Origin: Chlamydiales bacterium
Lineage (GTDB): Bacteria; Chlamydiota; Chlamydiia; Chlamydiales; JAAKFR01
Direction: 5' to 3'
Length of the DNA: 64,000 bases
Assembly: GCA_024233495.1 (NCBI GenBank)
Contig: JACKPM010000003.1
Span: 238,971 to 302,970, forward strand
Positions 62,740-64,000 of this stretch are shown piece by piece (the first letter of the stretch is position 1; every line of letters begins with the position of its first letter). A model generated the notes under the pieces. It worked only from the letters and a program-made list of their open reading frames with translations. It was not told the DNA's origin and made no database searches. Both the position numbers and the translations under genes were made by a program.

Positions 62740-62861
62740 ATAGGCGGCCCAAGCTATGCTTGGGCTGCCTTATCCTGAAAGCTAGCGGAGCCGGTGCCCT
62801 AGCTGGAGGGACAAAACTCATCCTACTCTCCAACTTTTGAAACATATGTACGACCGCCTAT
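62740..62861. other. Structured non-coding element of unknown type
   Basis: About 122 bases closed by ATAGGCGG and CCGCCTAT. Inside are three further hairpins: CCCAAGC-TAT-GCTTGGG, AGCTAG…CTAGCT, and GGAG…CTCC. GC-rich against AT-rich flanks. No match to SRP RNA, tmRNA, RNase P or a riboswitch class that I know. Could be a leader RNA of the downstream gene, a small RNA, or a third inverted-repeat mobile element. Orientation unknown. Confidence 0.4.
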
Positions 62862-62928
62862 ATTTATATAATATTAATAATTGAATGTTATAATATAGTA
62901 AATAAACAATTGTTAATATGGAGTTTTT

Positions 62929-63861
62929 ATGTCACATCCAACCGCAGAAGTTAATGATAGAAATTGCATCTTTTGGAAGATGCCTAATGGAAAAATAGAC
63001 AAGAATGGCAGTCCTAGAGACCAAGGCCCGCAAAAGGGAAATACCTGTATCTACTATGCAGTCCGACGCATCTTGAAGGAGCAGCAGATTCGTTCTGAGC
63101 ATGGCAAAAGATGTTCGGCTTGGCGGAAGGAACGTACAGTTGCACCTATCACCCCAGATTCTTCTGATTCTGATTGGTACAAGGCAATGGAAATGGCGAA
63201 TCGCAATTTTTTTAAGGCGTGCAGAAAAAATCCTGACAAAGCCGCGAGGGAATTCTTCGAATCTGATAGTCAAAGGCGTTTTGCATTTACTGGTGTATCT
63301 ATGACTGATTTATCTGCACAGCTTAAGACTACATGGGAGAAAGAGATAGCAACAAAAGAGATTGGTGTGCCAAGGGTTCTTGAACATGCAGCTCTGGCTG
63401 AGGTGACGAAGGGTTATGGACTAGAAGAAATCAATGTTTCAGACATGCTCACTTTCGATCAATTAATGCGTTGCCTCAAAAGGCATGGCCCTATTGTTAC
63501 CTTTGGCAAGTTTGGTCACGTGTTTTACAATGGTGTACAGCCAGAAGAATTTCCCTCGTTGAAAATTGGTGAGACACAAGTTTGTGGATGGAAAAAAGGG
63601 ACACCCACGTCCTCCGCTACTTGCTCCCATGCAATTGTCGTAATTGGAGCAATGAAAAAAGGAGGGAAGGAATATGTCTATTGGGTAGATCCAAATCACA
63701 GGAGTACAGTAGAGCATGGGCAAATGGCGCTTGTACATTCGTGGGCAACATTTTGTTCTAAACGTCTTACCGTTCAGGGATTCGGTTGGGATGAACTCAA
63801 TCCTGCATTCTGTTCGACATCAGTGTGCGCCTTTTATAATCCTAGGCTCTTTGAAGAATAG
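62929..63861 (+). CDS. Predicted secreted papain-fold cysteine protease
   Basis: 310 residues. Start ATG 62929 with ATATGGAG upstream (GGAG). Candidate catalytic residues in the papain order: Gln32 or Gln35 and Cys40 in DQGPQKGNTCIYYAVRR, His234 in CSHAIVVIGAMKKGG, and Asp254 (or Asn256) in YWVDPNHRS; the His-to-Asp spacing of 20 on two beta-strands is typical for C39/YopT-like folds. No signal peptide, so type III export is possible. No family assigned. A TATAAT lies at 62889-62894, but its -35 is poor. Substrate unknown; host ubiquitin-like proteins are one possibility, not shown by sequence. Confidence 0.7.
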   Translation: MSHPTAEVNDRNCIFWKMPNGKIDKNGSPRDQGPQKGNTCIYYAVRRILKEQQIRSEHGKRCSAWRKERTVAPITPDSSDSDWYKAMEMANRNFFKACRKNPDKAAREFFESDSQRRFAFTGVSMTDLSAQLKTTWEKEIATKEIGVPRVLEHAALAEVTKGYGLEEINVSDMLTFDQLMRCLKRHGPIVTFGKFGHVFYNGVQPEEFPSLKIGETQVCGWKKGTPTSSATCSHAIVVIGAMKKGGKEYVYWVDPNHRSTVEHGQMALVHSWATFCSKRLTVQGFGWDELNPAFCSTSVCAFYNPRLFEE

Positions 63862-63991
63862 TATAGTCGTTTAAACTATAAATTTCCTCAATTTGACGAA
63901 TCTTTTCAAGCGAGACATTATGCTCCGAGCTCGTTGACTTGCATAAGGCTGTGTTTCCAAAGTCCGAGAGGGAGTGTAGTCGAAAAACCCT
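63842..63991 (-). pseudogene. Possible 3' remnant of a gene entering from beyond the window
   Basis: On the minus strand 49 codons without a start (SDFGNTALCKSTSSEHNVSL, then EKIRQIEEIYSLNDYTILQR) look protein-like and end at a TAG overlapping the 3' end of the protease gene. A TGA at 63992 blocks extension upstream in this frame. Weak evidence. Confidence 0.25.
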
Positions 63992-64000
63992 TCATTCATC

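Noticed and set aside
62740..62861. Known structured RNA (SRP, tmRNA, RNase P, 6S, cobalamin or TPP riboswitch)
   Set aside because: None of the conserved sequence boxes of these classes is present; left as unknown.

Overview
The window is a chromosomal segment of a chlamydia-like bacterium (order Chlamydiales). The best fit is Simkania negevensis or a close relative. Three independent signals support this: a chlamydial-type 16S rRNA; a 23S rRNA carrying a group I intron with a LAGLIDADG ORF, which I recall being described in Simkania; and a gene order that follows the Chlamydia trachomatis block ftsK, nqrF, yajC, rRNA uracil methyltransferase, hctA, hemG, hemN, hemE, mfd, alaS, tkt, broken up by accessory genes. 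The assignment comes from memory of families and gene order; no database search was possible.

Layout. 1-2.5 kb: 5' part of ftsK (minus) and a divergent MFS transporter. 2.6-12.7 kb: one 3364-residue gene with a superfamily-2-helicase-like ATPase core resembling the eukaryotic DUF3638/DUF3645 giant proteins. 12.7-14.3 kb: tRNA-His and a decayed gene split by two families of small inverted-repeat (MITE-like) elements. 14.3-20 kb: a 16S-23S-5S operon with intron, processing stems and terminator. 20-22.2 kb: a pair of paralogous genes, the second behind a 10-base poly(C) tract that looks like a phase-variation switch. 22.3-28.2 kb: two paralogous 790/815-residue proteins with a papain-like Q-C signature, flanked by small membrane proteins. 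28.2-33.9 kb: a tightly overlapping operon of glycosyltransferases, including two CDP-glycerol glycerophosphotransferase homologues. 33.8-39.1 kb: an ExbB/ExbD/TonB-like energy-transduction set with a large TPR protein, plus a predicted periplasmic carbonic anhydrase. 39.2-47 kb: hctA, a decayed coiled-coil gene, the rRNA methyltransferase, yajC, htpG, nqrF and nadE. 47-50 kb: a mitochondrial-type glycerol-3-phosphate dehydrogenase and an exported methyltransferase. 49.5-62.3 kb: hemG, hemN, hemE, a predicted OTU deubiquitinase, mfd, alaS and tkt. 62.3-64 kb: a diverged MITE, a structured non-coding element and a predicted secreted cysteine protease.

How it fits together. The core part is housekeeping: chromosome segregation, translation, heme synthesis, sodium-pumping respiration, NAD synthesis, DNA repair and the developmental histone. 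Between these genes lie host-interaction candidates: an OTU protease with a ubiquitin-interacting motif and an Inc-like double membrane segment, three other putative cysteine proteases and the giant ATPase. The surface-polymer operon and GlpD both touch glycerol-3-phosphate chemistry. Small mobile repeats sit in or beside several decaying genes.
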